In this document: in pieces, positions 42,279-50,477 of the stretch
How positions within the stretch are numbered: position 1 is the stretch's first letter
How the letters are laid out: each line of letters begins with the position of its first letter
Source: Streptomyces sp. DH12
GTDB lineage: Bacteria; Actinomycetota; Actinomycetes; Streptomycetales; Streptomycetaceae
Assembly: GCF_020873895.1 (NCBI RefSeq)
Contig: NZ_JAHWGT010000002.1
Location: 186,001 to 250,000, forward strand
DNA: 64,000 nt
Direction of reading: 5' to 3'
Translations under genes and position numbers: made by a program
Notes under the pieces: model-generated
Seen by the model: the letters and a program-made list of their open reading frames with translations, nothing else
Told to the model about the DNA's origin: nothing
Databases searched by the model: none

Positions 42279-42305
42279 CGGGGTGTCCTTCACCGGGCGC
42301 CCCGC
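42279..42305 (+). terminator. Hairpin after the nuclease operon
   Basis: GCGGGGTGTCC pairs with GGGCGCCCCGC with internal mismatches. No T-run. A weak terminator or processing site. Confidence 0.45.
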
Positions 42306-42327
42306 CCTTACGCATGCGAGGAGAGAG

Positions 42328-42983
42328 ATGCACGAGTTCACGCCCTGGCCGAAGACGGCACGCCTGTTCCGCGACGTCGTGTTGACGAGAAGCTGGACGG
42401 TACGAATAGCGCGGTCCACATCACGGCCGTCACCGGAGGCGTCGACCCCGGCGAGTACCCGAGCGGTGCGGCGTCCGTTGTCGTCGACGGCAGTCAGTAC
42501 ATCCTCACCGCCCAGTCTCGAAAGCGCGTCATCACCCCCGGCAAGACGACGGATAACTTCGGCTTCGCCGGCTGGGTGCACGACAACGCCGCGGACCTCG
42601 TGCGCATCCTTGGCGAGGGCCTGCACTTCGGTGAGTGGTGGGGCCGCGGAATCCAGCGCGGGTACGGGCTGGAGGAGCGGCGATTCTCGCTCTTCAACAC
42701 GGCGCGCTGGTACGAGACGGGTGAAGACGGGCTCGACTCCATGTCGACGCGGGCCGGCCTGACGGCGCTCGTCGACGAAATCGGCGCAGTCCCGGTGCTG
42801 TACGAGGGCCCGTTCAGCGAGGGGGCCGTCCTGTGGGCCCTACAGAACCTGGCGTCGGATGGCTCCGTTGCCGCCCCCGGCTTCATGAACCCCGAAGGCA
42901 TCTGCGTCTACCACACGCAGACCCGAAGCGTCTTCAAGGTGACCCTCGACAACAACGACGCCGGGAAGTGGGAAGCCGCGTGA
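42328..42983 (+). pseudogene. RNA ligase family gene with frameshift
   Basis: The ATG at 42328 (GAGGAGAGAG upstream) opens MHEFTPWPKTARLFRDVV. The frame then fails near 42381, and the continuation lies at -1: DEKLDGTNSAVHITAV, with ligase motif I KLDGTN, then LGEGLHFGEWWGRG and the motif V-like VFKVTLDNNDAGKW, ending at 42983. One missing G after GTCGTG would restore a single frame of about 218 residues. No start codon in the second frame precedes the active-site Lys, so as written the ligase is inactive. Sequence error and programmed shift are alternatives; there is no slippery heptamer. Confidence 0.8.
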
Positions 42984-43057
42984 GCGACGAACGTGATCCG
43001 TACTACTGCTACACGCACGGCCGCATCTGCCGGCCGTGTCCGCCGTCGATCGTCTAG
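42980..43057 (+). CDS. Micro-protein with Cys residues
   Basis: A 25-residue frame, GTG start overlapping the ligase stop (GTGA), reading SDERDPYYCYTHGR then ICRPCPPSIV. Spaced cysteines suggest metal binding. A terminator follows 13 bp later. Expression is plausible by coupling but unproven. Confidence 0.4.
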   Translation: MSDERDPYYCYTHGRICRPCPPSIV

Positions 43058-43070
43058 CGCACGACCCTTC

Positions 43071-43097
43071 GCCCCCGGCTGCTTCGGCACCGGGGGC
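43071..43097 (+). terminator. Terminator hairpin
   Basis: GCCCCCGG and CCGGGGGC around a TTCG-type loop, then TTTGGG. The sequence after it (GGGGGCTTTGGGCGTAGGAG) recurs after the hairpin at 49613, merging into a ribosome site. Confidence 0.75.
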
Positions 43098-43121
43098 TTT
43101 GGGCGTAGGAGAGGAGATCAC

Positions 43122-43487
43122 ATGAGCACCCCTGCACAGCGAGAGTTGCATCACTGGATCACTCAGGCCGGCCGTTCGGACGCTGACATCGTCGCCGCGA
43201 GGCTGTATGCGGCCATCGCGAAAGAGGCTGTCGACGTCGAGCACCTTAAGCAGCGCGCGGAGGTCACGAACGCCGCCCTCGTCGACGAGTACCGCGGAGA
43301 AGCGGACGCCCGCCGCGCGGTCCTGCGAGTGCTCCAGTCGTTCACTAGCGGCCGTAACGACGACACCGCCCGCCGCGTCTACGCCACGATCAGCCGCTTC
43401 AACCTGGGCGAGATGTTCCGCCCCGGAGGCGGTGCCGACCGCTACCTGATCCCTGCCGAGCTGACGAACGAGGAGAGCCCCGCATGA
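43122..43487 (+). CDS. Phage hypothetical protein
   Basis: A 121-residue mainly helical protein (ELHHWITQAGRSDADIVAAR, RRAVLRVLQSFTSGRNDD). AGGAGAGGAG precedes the ATG. First gene of a run of eleven overlapping small genes reaching 46500. Not recognised. Confidence 0.6.
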   Translation: MSTPAQRELHHWITQAGRSDADIVAARLYAAIAKEAVDVEHLKQRAEVTNAALVDEYRGEADARRAVLRVLQSFTSGRNDDTARRVYATISRFNLGEMFRPGGGADRYLIPAELTNEESPA

Positions 43488-43660
43488 AGCGCTCATTCAC
43501 TGTTTACACCGCCAGCGGCTACGCCGTGAGCGTCCGACCGCTGGGCGGGGACATGTACGACCTCGACGTGAAGGACGCGGCTGGCGAGACGATCGCCACC
43601 GTGGAGATGTCCGGCGACGCGCTCCGTGTGCTGCAGGCGGGAATGGAGGCCGTGGCATGA
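43484..43660 (+). CDS. Small beta-rich phage protein
   Basis: A 58-residue protein, MKRSFTVYTASGYAVSVRPL onward, with alternating strands and a short C-terminal helix (SGDALRVLQAGMEAV). ATGA overlaps on both sides. Not recognised. Confidence 0.55.
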   Translation: MKRSFTVYTASGYAVSVRPLGGDMYDLDVKDAAGETIATVEMSGDALRVLQAGMEAVA

Positions 43661-43962
43661 GCCGCTTGCAGCGCGAGTCGCTGGCGAAGTACCCGACTCC
43701 GCCGACGACACCCCTGGAGGCGCTGGCGCACGTACTGGCGATCTACGAGGACTCGCCGGATGACATGGTCATCCTGACGGCAACGCGGAACATCTACCCG
43801 GAGGCACCGTTCACGGGCCTTCGACTCGGCGACCTCCGGCGCCTGCTGGACGACCACGCCCACGAGCTCGCGGAGAAGATCCGCAGCCAGCCCATGGCGG
43901 TCGGCTTCGAGGATGGCGCATGGGAAGCCGCCAGCCTGATCGACCCGGAGGTGACGTCATGA
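43657..43962 (+). CDS. Small protein with C-terminal LIDPE motif
   Basis: A 101-residue protein. The end, HELAEKIRSQPMAVGFE then WEAASLIDPEV, resembles the ends of the two following genes at 43959 and 44308, suggesting duplicated domains. ATGA overlaps. Function unknown. Confidence 0.55.
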   Translation: MSRLQRESLAKYPTPPTTPLEALAHVLAIYEDSPDDMVILTATRNIYPEAPFTGLRLGDLRRLLDDHAHELAEKIRSQPMAVGFEDGAWEAASLIDPEVTS

Positions 43963-44180
43963 GCGCGTGGGCGGAGCTTGTCAGTCGCGACGGATCCGAT
44001 GAATGGCTGGAGCTGTGCAGTCGAGCGCTGGAGGAGGTACAGCGCGAGACGTCGCGGAGGAACGCGGAGAAGATCCGGGAAAGCACCTTGCACCTCGCCG
44101 GAACGGTCACCGGGGATTCGGTCCGGAGGGTTGTCAACGAGCTGGCCGCCGACCTCATCGACCCGGAGGTGTCGAAGTGA
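43959..44180 (+). CDS. Small protein with C-terminal LIDPE motif
   Basis: A 73-residue helical protein: RRNAEKIRESTLHLAGTV and VVNELAADLIDPEVSK. Paralogue-like to its neighbours. ATG overlaps the previous stop, and the stop overlaps the next GTG. Confidence 0.55.
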   Translation: MSAWAELVSRDGSDEWLELCSRALEEVQRETSRRNAEKIRESTLHLAGTVTGDSVRRVVNELAADLIDPEVSK

Positions 44181-44311
44181 CCGGACTCACCGAATGTGAA
44201 CACGACTGGTTCACGTCCGAGGGCTGGAACGCCCGGTGCCAGAAGTGCCAGGGAGCGGGAGCGGTCATCCCGACAAGCGACGGGGACGTGATCGTGGAGG
44301 TGTCCGAGTGA
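44177..44311 (+). CDS. Micro-protein with zinc-ribbon-like cysteines
   Basis: A 44-residue protein: TECEHDWFTSEGWNARCQKC has Cys-x-His and a Cys-x2-Cys pair, a possible zinc site. GTG start overlapping the preceding stop. Function unknown. Confidence 0.5.
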   Translation: MTGLTECEHDWFTSEGWNARCQKCQGAGAVIPTSDGDVIVEVSE

Positions 44312-44778
44312 GTGACCACATTGGCCGTAGCTGGGCGGGCACTGACCTAGAGGACTGCTGCCCGTGCCCCAAGCAGCTGTGCGGGCTCGTCGCACGGGAC
44401 AACGTCGTTGACGAGTGCGAGCAGCACCCGCCGACGCGTGCGAAGACGATCCGGCAGAGCCACACGGCTGACGACTGCCCTGGCCGTCGCGTCCACCCTG
44501 CCGGCGAGGGGCCCGCGGCGTACGCGGCGCGGCTGCGCGTGATGGCTGAGGCAGCGGAGGAGGAGAAGGGCTACGTCTCCGTGGGCCTCTTCGACGCCCT
44601 CGACGACTACCGCCGGGCGGTACAGCGGGAGTACGCCCACGAGCTGGCGGAGCGGATCCGCGTGAACGCTCGGGAGCGACACGATCGCGACTTCAGCGAC
44701 AACCGCGTCTTCCGGCTCACGGGCGCCCGGTGGGCCGCTGACTTGATCGACTCGGAGACGGCAGAGGAGACACGATGA
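44308..44778 (+). CDS. Cys-rich phage protein with LID motif
   Basis: A 156-residue protein. The N-terminal half has many Cys residues (EDCCPCPKQLCG, DECEQHPP, TADDCPG), as in metal-binding domains of other Streptomyces phage proteins. The C-terminal half (HELAERIRVNARERHDRD, WAADLIDSE) is related to the two LIDPE proteins upstream. GTGA overlap. Confidence 0.6.
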   Translation: MSDHIGRSWAGTDLEDCCPCPKQLCGLVARDNVVDECEQHPPTRAKTIRQSHTADDCPGRRVHPAGEGPAAYAARLRVMAEAAEEEKGYVSVGLFDALDDYRRAVQREYAHELAERIRVNARERHDRDFSDNRVFRLTGARWAADLIDSETAEETR

Positions 44779-45110
44779 TGCAGTTCCGCGACAAGGACGG
44801 AGACGTCTGGGAGTCGGACGGCGAAGGCCGCCTGCGGTGTGTCCGGGCGAACGACCCCGATGACGTCGGCCTGGATCTTTCCGCGGCTGACGTGGATGAG
44901 GACTACGGCCCCCTGACCCCCGCTGCGGAAGAGCCCTCGGAAACCCCCTCAGCGCCCGTCTCGCCGCTCTTCAGCGCTGACCACGTCCTGAGCCGCGCGA
45001 GTGTCTTTCAGAGCGCTCACGCGCTCGTCACGGGTCTCGCGTGGGGCGAGGAGCAGAAGCCGAGCGTGTACGACGTGCTGCAGGTGGCGCGATTCCTGGA
45101 GGAGAGCTGA
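44775..45110 (+). CDS. Phage hypothetical protein, acidic
   Basis: A 111-residue protein. MQFRDKDGDVWESDGEGRLR starts a small beta domain, the middle is acidic and Pro-rich, and the C-terminus is helical. ATGA overlap. Not recognised. Confidence 0.55.
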   Translation: MMQFRDKDGDVWESDGEGRLRCVRANDPDDVGLDLSAADVDEDYGPLTPAAEEPSETPSAPVSPLFSADHVLSRASVFQSAHALVTGLAWGEEQKPSVYDVLQVARFLEES

Positions 45111-45418
45111 TGAGCATGCGTGAACTCGTGGCTGCCGGCGCGCCGGAGCTGCCGCCCGGCTACTTCTACCGGGTGCGGAGCGAGTCGTCGTTCGGACTGC
45201 TGAAGGTGGAGCTTCGTCGACAGGGGCGTTGGTTCTCCACGGCTGTGGAGAACACCTACGTCCGACCCGCGGACTACGCGACGGTGGAACGCGCCGTTGT
45301 GGATGCGTGCTCCCGAGTCGTGGAGTGGTGGGGCGGCCGACAGGCCGACGCACGAGCGATGGAGGAGTCACAGAAGTTCATCGGTGACCACGACCCGAGG
45401 GGCGGTCGGCATGGCTGA
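45110..45418 (+). CDS. Phage hypothetical protein
   Basis: A 102-residue protein. LPPGYFYRVRSESSFGLLKV and VERAVVDACSRVVEWWGG give a beta-then-helix layout. ATG in a TGATG overlap. Not recognised. Confidence 0.55.
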   Translation: MSMRELVAAGAPELPPGYFYRVRSESSFGLLKVELRRQGRWFSTAVENTYVRPADYATVERAVVDACSRVVEWWGGRQADARAMEESQKFIGDHDPRGGRHG

Positions 45419-45971
45419 CTGGGCTGCAATGGTGGAAGCGCGAGACGCGAAGATCGAGCGACTGAGAGAGCTCCTTCAGTACGAGAACCAGCGCGCTGAC
45501 GCCGCCATCGATCGGGAGGAGACTGCGGAGAAGGCCGCAGAGGAGGCGCAAGCGGAGGTAGAGCGTCTGGCGTCGCTCGCCGGTTACTGGGAGCACCGGG
45601 CGGAGGAGTCGGCGGAGGAGGCAGCGCAGCTCCGGAGCGCGTGGAAGGTCTCCCACGCAACAGGCGAGTCGTACCGGCGAATCACTCGAGACCTGAACGA
45701 GACGGTTCGGGAACTGCTCAGTGCACTTACGGGGCGTACCTCCGAGCGCGACCGCTACCGTCTCGCCTGGCTCTCCGCCCGTCGACGTGCCGCGGACGAA
45801 GCAAATTTCGCCACGGAGGCGCTGGAGATCCGTGACGCCCACATCGCCCGTCTTGAGGCGCAGCTCCGGGACCTCCGTGAGTCGACTCACGCACCTCCGC
45901 GCCTAGTGGCCGCCGGCTCCACGGACGACGGTGACGAGGTTTGGCGCCTGGCGGAACGGGAGGGACGCTGA
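45411..45971 (+). CDS. Coiled-coil phage protein with embedded operator
   Basis: A 186-residue protein dominated by two coiled coils (EARDAKIERLRELLQYENQ and ALEIRDAHIARLEAQLRDLR). The palindrome at 45873-45894 encodes its RESTHAP segment. Overlaps its neighbour by 8 bases. Function unknown. Confidence 0.6.
   Translation: MADWAAMVEARDAKIERLRELLQYENQRADAAIDREETAEKAAEEAQAEVERLASLAGYWEHRAEESAEEAAQLRSAWKVSHATGESYRRITRDLNETVRELLSALTGRTSERDRYRLAWLSARRRAADEANFATEALEIRDAHIARLEAQLRDLRESTHAPPRLVAAGSTDDGDEVWRLAEREGR
45873..45894. promoter_or_regulatory. 22-bp palindrome, copy 3 (degenerate)
   Basis: A perfect left half (CTCCGTGAGTC) with the right half altered at its outer end (GACTCACGCAC). Inside a coding sequence. 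Confidence 0.65.
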
Positions 45972-46282
45972 TGGGCTGGGCTAGCGCTAGCCGCATCTTC
46001 GAGCCAGCGGCGGACGCCATGCTCCGAACGGGGGCAACCGCTGCGCAGAAGACGGAGGTTCTGAGCGCGCTCGTTAAGGCGCTGCTGGAGGGCGACTGGG
46101 ACACAGCGGAGGAGAGCCTCGGGCTATACGAGGACGATCCCGCCATCGTGGAGGCGTTCCGACGTCACGGGATCGTCGTGGAGTGCGGCGCCGAGCGTGA
46201 TCTCCTCAGCGGCTGGAGCGTCTGTCAAGAGGAGCGCGGTCACGTCGGCTGCCACCGCGACTGGCAGGGACGGGAGTGGTGA
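45971..46282 (+). CDS. Phage hypothetical protein
   Basis: A 103-residue helical protein (SASRIFEPAADAMLRTG, VLSALVKALLEGDWDTAEES). The C-terminus has three Cys/His-containing segments. TGATG overlap. Not recognised. Confidence 0.55.
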   Translation: MGWASASRIFEPAADAMLRTGATAAQKTEVLSALVKALLEGDWDTAEESLGLYEDDPAIVEAFRRHGIVVECGAERDLLSGWSVCQEERGHVGCHRDWQGREW

Positions 46283-46500
46283 CCCCGCGGGCACGCTGGG
46301 GCGCCGTCTGGGCAGGCTGGGCCGCGTACTTCGCCGTGGCGGAGTGGGCCGCTCTGCGATCGGGGCACCCAGATGCCCCGCTGTCGTCGCACCTGCGCTA
46401 CGTGCTGGGCGTGCGCAAGCGCTCGGTGCACACCCGCGCCGGTCAGGTGGCGGCCGTGGCTGGCGCTGTCTGGCTGGCCGACCACCTCTACCGAGATTGA
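46276..46500 (+). CDS. Small membrane-associated protein
   Basis: A 74-residue protein with WGAVWAGWAAYFAVAEWAAL and VAAVAGAVWLADHLY as hydrophobic helices joined by a basic loop. GTG start. Ends immediately before promoter P3. Confidence 0.55.
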   Translation: MVTPRARWGAVWAGWAAYFAVAEWAALRSGHPDAPLSSHLRYVLGVRKRSVHTRAGQVAAVAGAVWLADHLYRD

Positions 46501-46501
46501 C

Positions 46502-46531
46502 TGTCACAACCGGGCGCCCCCTGTCCATAAC
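46502..46531 (+). promoter_or_regulatory. Phage early promoter P3
   Basis: TGTCACA (46502-46508), 17-bp spacer, CATAAC (46526-46531) followed by TAGGG. Differs from P2 by one base in the spacer. Drives the directionality-factor gene. Confidence 0.85.
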
Positions 46532-46581
46532 TAGGGTGCGGGACCGAATGGGCCCCCTAGTCACGTAAAGGACTCACGAAA

Positions 46582-47298
46582 ATGGCAAACAATCTGCGCC
46601 GCCTCTGGGACACCGACCCCGACGCCGCTCCCAAGAAGCGAACCTTCTCCGACGACTTCGTCGGCCGCTTCCGCTCCGGTCGGCTCGTCGGCAAGCAGCC
46701 GGAAAGCCTGTCCGCCTGGCGGGTCACCACGGGGGACCCCACGGTTGCCGCGGAGATCGCTCGCCTGATGGGCGGCGAGCCGGAGGAGTGGGACACGGAC
46801 AAGGAGGACAACCTCGAAGTGCTCACCGACTCCCCGTCGGTGGAGATCATCATCGAGTCGTCCGACAAGATCGATGCGAGCATGAAGCTCTTCGGCCTCC
46901 AGGGTCTCGCGCATCACTGCGACGGCGTTGAGCTCCTCTCGCCCGACGAGGACAAGGGCGAGCCGTGCGGCTGCCCGCCGCTGCTGCAGGACCGCAAGGA
47001 CAAGGCCCGGTCGGGCCGGGGGCCGAAGCCGTCCATCGATGTCGCGTTCCGCCTGACGGCGGCGCCGGATCTGGGGCTCTTCCGCTTCAACTCCGGCTCG
47101 TGGGAGCTCGTGAAGATCCTCCACGAGGTGATTGCCGACGTCGACGCTTACGACGGCCCCGTCCGCGCGACGCTGACGATCGAGCACGTCAGTTACACCA
47201 CGAAGGCCGGTCGGGACGTGGCCTACAACAAGCCGGTGATCAGCGTGAAGGGCGCCTACGAGACAGCCGCTCCGGCTGACCTTCCGATGGCCGCCTGA
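46582..47298 (+). CDS. Recombination directionality factor (phiC31 gp3-like)
   Basis: A 238-residue protein: LRRLWDTDPDAAPKKRTF, VGRFRSG, SAWRVTTGDP and EWDTDKEDNLEV match the gp3-like family of directionality factors. These bind the serine integrase and switch it from attP x attB to attL x attR recombination. It is therefore the expected partner of the integrase at 9308. It has its own early promoter, consistent with expression only on induction. Confidence 0.9.
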   Translation: MANNLRRLWDTDPDAAPKKRTFSDDFVGRFRSGRLVGKQPESLSAWRVTTGDPTVAAEIARLMGGEPEEWDTDKEDNLEVLTDSPSVEIIIESSDKIDASMKLFGLQGLAHHCDGVELLSPDEDKGEPCGCPPLLQDRKDKARSGRGPKPSIDVAFRLTAAPDLGLFRFNSGSWELVKILHEVIADVDAYDGPVRATLTIEHVSYTTKAGRDVAYNKPVISVKGAYETAAPADLPMAA

Positions 47299-47313
47299 CC
47301 GACCACGCCGAAG

Positions 47314-47352
47314 CGCCCGCCTCTCCCGAATAGCGGTCGGGAGGGGCGGGCG
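47314..47352 (+). terminator. Long hairpin with AATAGCGG loop
   Basis: A 16-bp stem starting CGCCCGCC, with loop around ATAGCGG and one G-T pair. No T-run. The same loop sequence (CGAATAGCGG) caps a different stem at 62769. Confidence 0.65.
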
Positions 47353-47386
47353 TAGTCACGAGTCTACGCACACGAGGAGAGACACG

Positions 47387-48587
47387 ATGCCGATCCTTGA
47401 GCTATGCGCCGGCTACGGCGGACTGGGGATGGCGGTGGAGGCCCTGACGGGCGACAGGGTGGCGTACGTCGCGGAGGTCGACGAGGCGGCGTGCAAGATT
47501 CTTGCCGTCCGCTACCCCGACGCGCCGAACATCGGCGACATCACGGCGTACGACTGGCGGCAGCTCGTCGGCCAGGTCGACATCATCACGGCGGGATTCC
47601 CCTGCCAGGGACTGAGTAACGCTGGCCTTCGGAAGGGACTCGCGGATGAGCGCTCGGGAATCTACGTCCACGTCGTTGAGGCAGTTCGCATCCTTCGACC
47701 GCGACTCGTCTTCCTGGAGAACGTCGCGGCCATCCGGTCGCGGGGCCTCGACGTCATCGCCGCGGACCTGGCCGCGATCGGGTATGACCTCCGGTGGACG
47801 TGCCTTCGAGCTTCCGACGAGTCTGTTGGATTCGCGCACCACCGAGACCGATGGTTTGGCCTGGCGGTTCCTGCCGACGCCCAAGGCGTCTGACGGCCCC
47901 CACGGAGGCCCGAACCAGCGCAGCAGCAAAGGCGAATACGACGCGCTGCCGGGTGCGGTGGTGCATCTGCTTCCCACCCCGACGGCGTCCATGGCGACGC
48001 GTGGAGACTGCCCTTCGGAGCGGCGCCGACGATCTCCATTCCTCGGCTCTGTGGTCAACATGCTTCCCACTCCAACGGCGCGCGACTGGAAGAGCGGCGC
48101 GTCCAATCTGCACGGGAAGAACAGCCGACCGCTCAGCGAGGTAGTGCTGTTGTTCAAGACCCCGACGGCAAACCTTGGGACGAACGGCGCGGCTCAGCAT
48201 CCCGACAAGCGCAAGGCTGGAGGACACGGCCCGACGATTGACGACGAAGTCAGCTATCTCCTTCCCGAGCCGACGGAGGAGGTCCAGGACTGGGCAGACT
48301 ACGAGCCCGCCATCCGACGCCAGGAAGCCGTCACCGGCCGCCAGGCGCCCATCCCCACGGAGGTCGGCCCTCGCGGCGGGCGCAGGCTGACGGCACGATT
48401 CGCAGAGTGGCTCATGGGCCTCCCTGACGGGTGGGTGACCGGCGTCCCGGGGCTCACCGCAGGCAAGCGCGACCCGCGGGCGAAGCAACTCCACGCCATC
48501 GGCAACGGCGTCTGCCCGCAGCAAGCCTACGAGGCGTATCGACGCCTTCTCACGATGAACGTTCACGCAGAGGAGAGCAATGTCTAA
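47387..48587 (+). pseudogene. C5-cytosine DNA methyltransferase with frameshift
   Basis: The first frame (47387-47893) carries SAM motif LELCAGYGGLGMAVEAL, catalytic GFPCQGLSNAGLRKG, FLENVAAIRSRG and AHHRDRWFGLA. It stops at 47893. The +1 frame carries a target-recognition region with repeated LLPTPTA-type segments and the C-terminal AEWLMGLPDGWVTGVPG and AIGNGVCPQQA, to 48587. The split falls near 47865-47890, inside motif VIII to the target region. Joined, the protein would be about 400 residues, normal for a Dcm-type enzyme. As written it is probably inactive unless a +1 shift occurs. Confidence 0.8.
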
Positions 48588-48855
48588 GGCCCGACTCACC
48601 GACTTCACCGGAGCGGAGATCCGTCCCGGCTCCGTCATCGCCTACCCGACGCGCCAGGGAAACCGAGTGCGCACGTCGGAGGCCGTCGTCCTGGAGACGA
48701 TGAGCGACAAGTCCACCGGCCGCGTCGTCCCCATGCTGAAGGTGCGGCCGACGGGGCGTGACTCCGGCTTCATCGCCCGCAAGACGCTCAAGGCTCAGAA
48801 GGTCAGCGCGGAGCACGTCGTCGTGATCGGCGAGACGGAGGGGGAGCGGGCGTGA
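48580..48855 (+). CDS. Small KOW/SH3-like phage protein
   Basis: A 91-residue beta-rich protein (IRPGSVIAYPTRQGNRVRTS, VVPMLKVRPTGRDSG). Resembles a small SH3/KOW barrel. Overlaps the methyltransferase end and the next start. Function unknown. Confidence 0.55.
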   Translation: MSKARLTDFTGAEIRPGSVIAYPTRQGNRVRTSEAVVLETMSDKSTGRVVPMLKVRPTGRDSGFIARKTLKAQKVSAEHVVVIGETEGERA

Positions 48856-49598
48856 GCGAGTTCAAGGTAGGGGACAAGGTTCGAGTCCTCAGCGGTGGCG
48901 AGGGCGTGATCACCTACGGACCGGTGAATAGCACGTTCGGCACCTTCAAGCTGATGGTTGTCAAACAGGACGGGGACGAGGAGCGCGCGTTCAGGGTCAG
49001 CGACCTGGAGTCGATCCCGAAGTTCGCCGTCGGCGACCGGGTGAAGAAGCCTGCGACAGGTATCAACGGGATCATCGTTGCCGGCCCGTACACGGCCTGC
49101 GACGGGGAGCAATTCTGGGTCGTGGAGGAGCGAGACGGTAGCCACTCGACACCGCGCGAGGATGGCCTCACGCGAGTAGCTGGCGGATGCGTCAATGTCG
49201 GCGACCGGGTGCGCGTCGTTGTCGCGGACCCGGAATTTTGCCCTGCCGAGGAGTCGACGTTCGTCGGGCGAGTCGGAACCGTAACTGAACTCAAGAAGGA
49301 AATGAGCCTCCCGTACAAGGTTCGCTTCGGCGACGGGCCTCACGGCGCCCCCGACGGATATTGGTGGTGCCAGGAGGTCGAGCTTCTCACCGAGCCGGCC
49401 GCAGACACCTACGAGCACGACGGCGTGGTGTACGACCTGAGCGCACGGTACCGCGATGTCGACGGCGATCCCTGGACGTTCAAGCGGTTCGGTACCGACG
49501 TACACGGCGGATGCAACGGCCATGAGCCAAAGGACACGTACGACACCCTGGAGATGATCGTCAGGTATTACGGCCCCCTGACCAAGATCATCGACTGA
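48852..49598 (+). CDS. KOW-repeat protein with phiSA1p31-like domain
   Basis: A 248-residue protein with three barrel modules starting FKVGDKVRVLSGGEG, FAVGDRVKKPATGIN and VNVGDRVRVVVADPE. A C-terminal domain (YEHDGVVYDLSARYRDVDGD, VRYYGPLTKI) is shared with the protein at 49870 and with phiSA1p31-related proteins. KOW modules often bind RNA polymerase or ribosome components; a role in transcription is speculative. Confidence 0.65.
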   Translation: MSEFKVGDKVRVLSGGEGVITYGPVNSTFGTFKLMVVKQDGDEERAFRVSDLESIPKFAVGDRVKKPATGINGIIVAGPYTACDGEQFWVVEERDGSHSTPREDGLTRVAGGCVNVGDRVRVVVADPEFCPAEESTFVGRVGTVTELKKEMSLPYKVRFGDGPHGAPDGYWWCQEVELLTEPAADTYEHDGVVYDLSARYRDVDGDPWTFKRFGTDVHGGCNGHEPKDTYDTLEMIVRYYGPLTKIID

Positions 49599-49612
49599 CC
49601 CGCTCCACCCTC

Positions 49613-49640
49613 GCCCCCGGCGCCCACGTGGCCCGGGGGC
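49613..49640 (+). terminator. Terminator hairpin
   Basis: GCCCCCGG/CCGGGGGC stem followed by TTTGGGCG. Downstream flank the same as at 43071. Confidence 0.7.
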
Positions 49641-49666
49641 TTTGGGCGTAGGAGGAAGGAGAAGGA

Positions 49667-49855
49667 ATGACCTTCGGTGAACTGCGGCGCCTGATCAACA
49701 CCATGCCGCTCACAGCGGACAACGATCCCGTGATGTTCCTCGACATGGACGCCGCGTATCTCTACGACATCGATCGTGTTCACCACGACGACGTTCGGCA
49801 CGACGAGCCCCGAACTGAGGGCGGCACAGTCATGATCTTCGGCCGCGAGCACTGA
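49667..49855 (+). CDS. Small phage hypothetical protein
   Basis: A 62-residue acidic protein, MTFGELRRLINTMPLTADND then VMFLDMDAAYLYDIDRVHHD. AGGAAGGAGAAGG precedes the ATG. Not recognised. Confidence 0.55.
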   Translation: MTFGELRRLINTMPLTADNDPVMFLDMDAAYLYDIDRVHHDDVRHDEPRTEGGTVMIFGREH

Positions 49856-49869
49856 CACGAGGAGAACCC

Positions 49870-50283
49870 ATGGCCACCGCACAGTACGAAACCCGCACGC
49901 GCACCGTGGAGGAGACGGTCGTCGTCCTGGAGCTGACGGAGGACGAGGCAGCCGGCCTGCGGGGAGTCCTGGAGTCGCTCGACTACACAGGGAACCTCAC
50001 GAGCCTGCTGAAGGCGCTCCAGGGGCCGGAGGTGCCGACGCCCACGGACACGTACACGTACGACGGCGTGGTGTACGACTTGAGTGCCCAGTACCGCGAT
50101 GTCGAAGGCGACATATGGGAGTTCTCGACGGAGCTCAGCGGGCCGGACACGCTGGACCACATGAACGACGGTACGCCGCTGGCACGATTTCGGACGGGCT
50201 CCAGCGGGTTCGGCAGGCATTGGACCTTCAGTCTTGCGGAGGTCACTCGGAACTACGGCCCCCTGACCAAGGTCACCGAATGA
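49870..50283 (+). CDS. phiSA1p31-related protein
   Basis: A 137-residue protein. The N-terminal helix-rich part (VVLELTEDEAAGLRGVLESL) is followed by YTYDGVVYDLSAQYRDVEGD and VTRNYGPLTKV, the same domain as the C-terminus of the 48852 product. Probable duplication. Function unknown. Confidence 0.65.
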   Translation: MATAQYETRTRTVEETVVVLELTEDEAAGLRGVLESLDYTGNLTSLLKALQGPEVPTPTDTYTYDGVVYDLSAQYRDVEGDIWEFSTELSGPDTLDHMNDGTPLARFRTGSSGFGRHWTFSLAEVTRNYGPLTKVTE

Positions 50284-50477
50284 GCGGCGCCATGCACGTC
50301 ATCGACGACGCCAACGCCCCCGCCCTTGGCGACATTCGCGACGCCGGCCCGGATGACTGCATCTACATCCGCGCTGCCGCGACCGGGCGGAAGGACTGGC
50401 CGAAGTATTGGGAGGCTGCGGGGGTGGCGCTGGCCCGTGGCGCGTTCGTGCACGTGATGAACAGGGAGGAGGTCTGA
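50280..50477 (+). CDS. Small phage hypothetical protein
   Basis: A 65-residue protein with MHVIDDANAPALGDIRDAGP and WPKYWEAAGVALARGAFVHV. ATGA overlaps on both sides. Not recognised. Confidence 0.5.
   Translation: MSGAMHVIDDANAPALGDIRDAGPDDCIYIRAAATGRKDWPKYWEAAGVALARGAFVHVMNREEV

Noticed and set aside
47893-48587. A second independent protein after the methyltransferase stop
   Set aside because: Its content completes the methyltransferase (LPTPTA target region and GNGVCPQQA motif), and it has no ribosome site of its own near the start.
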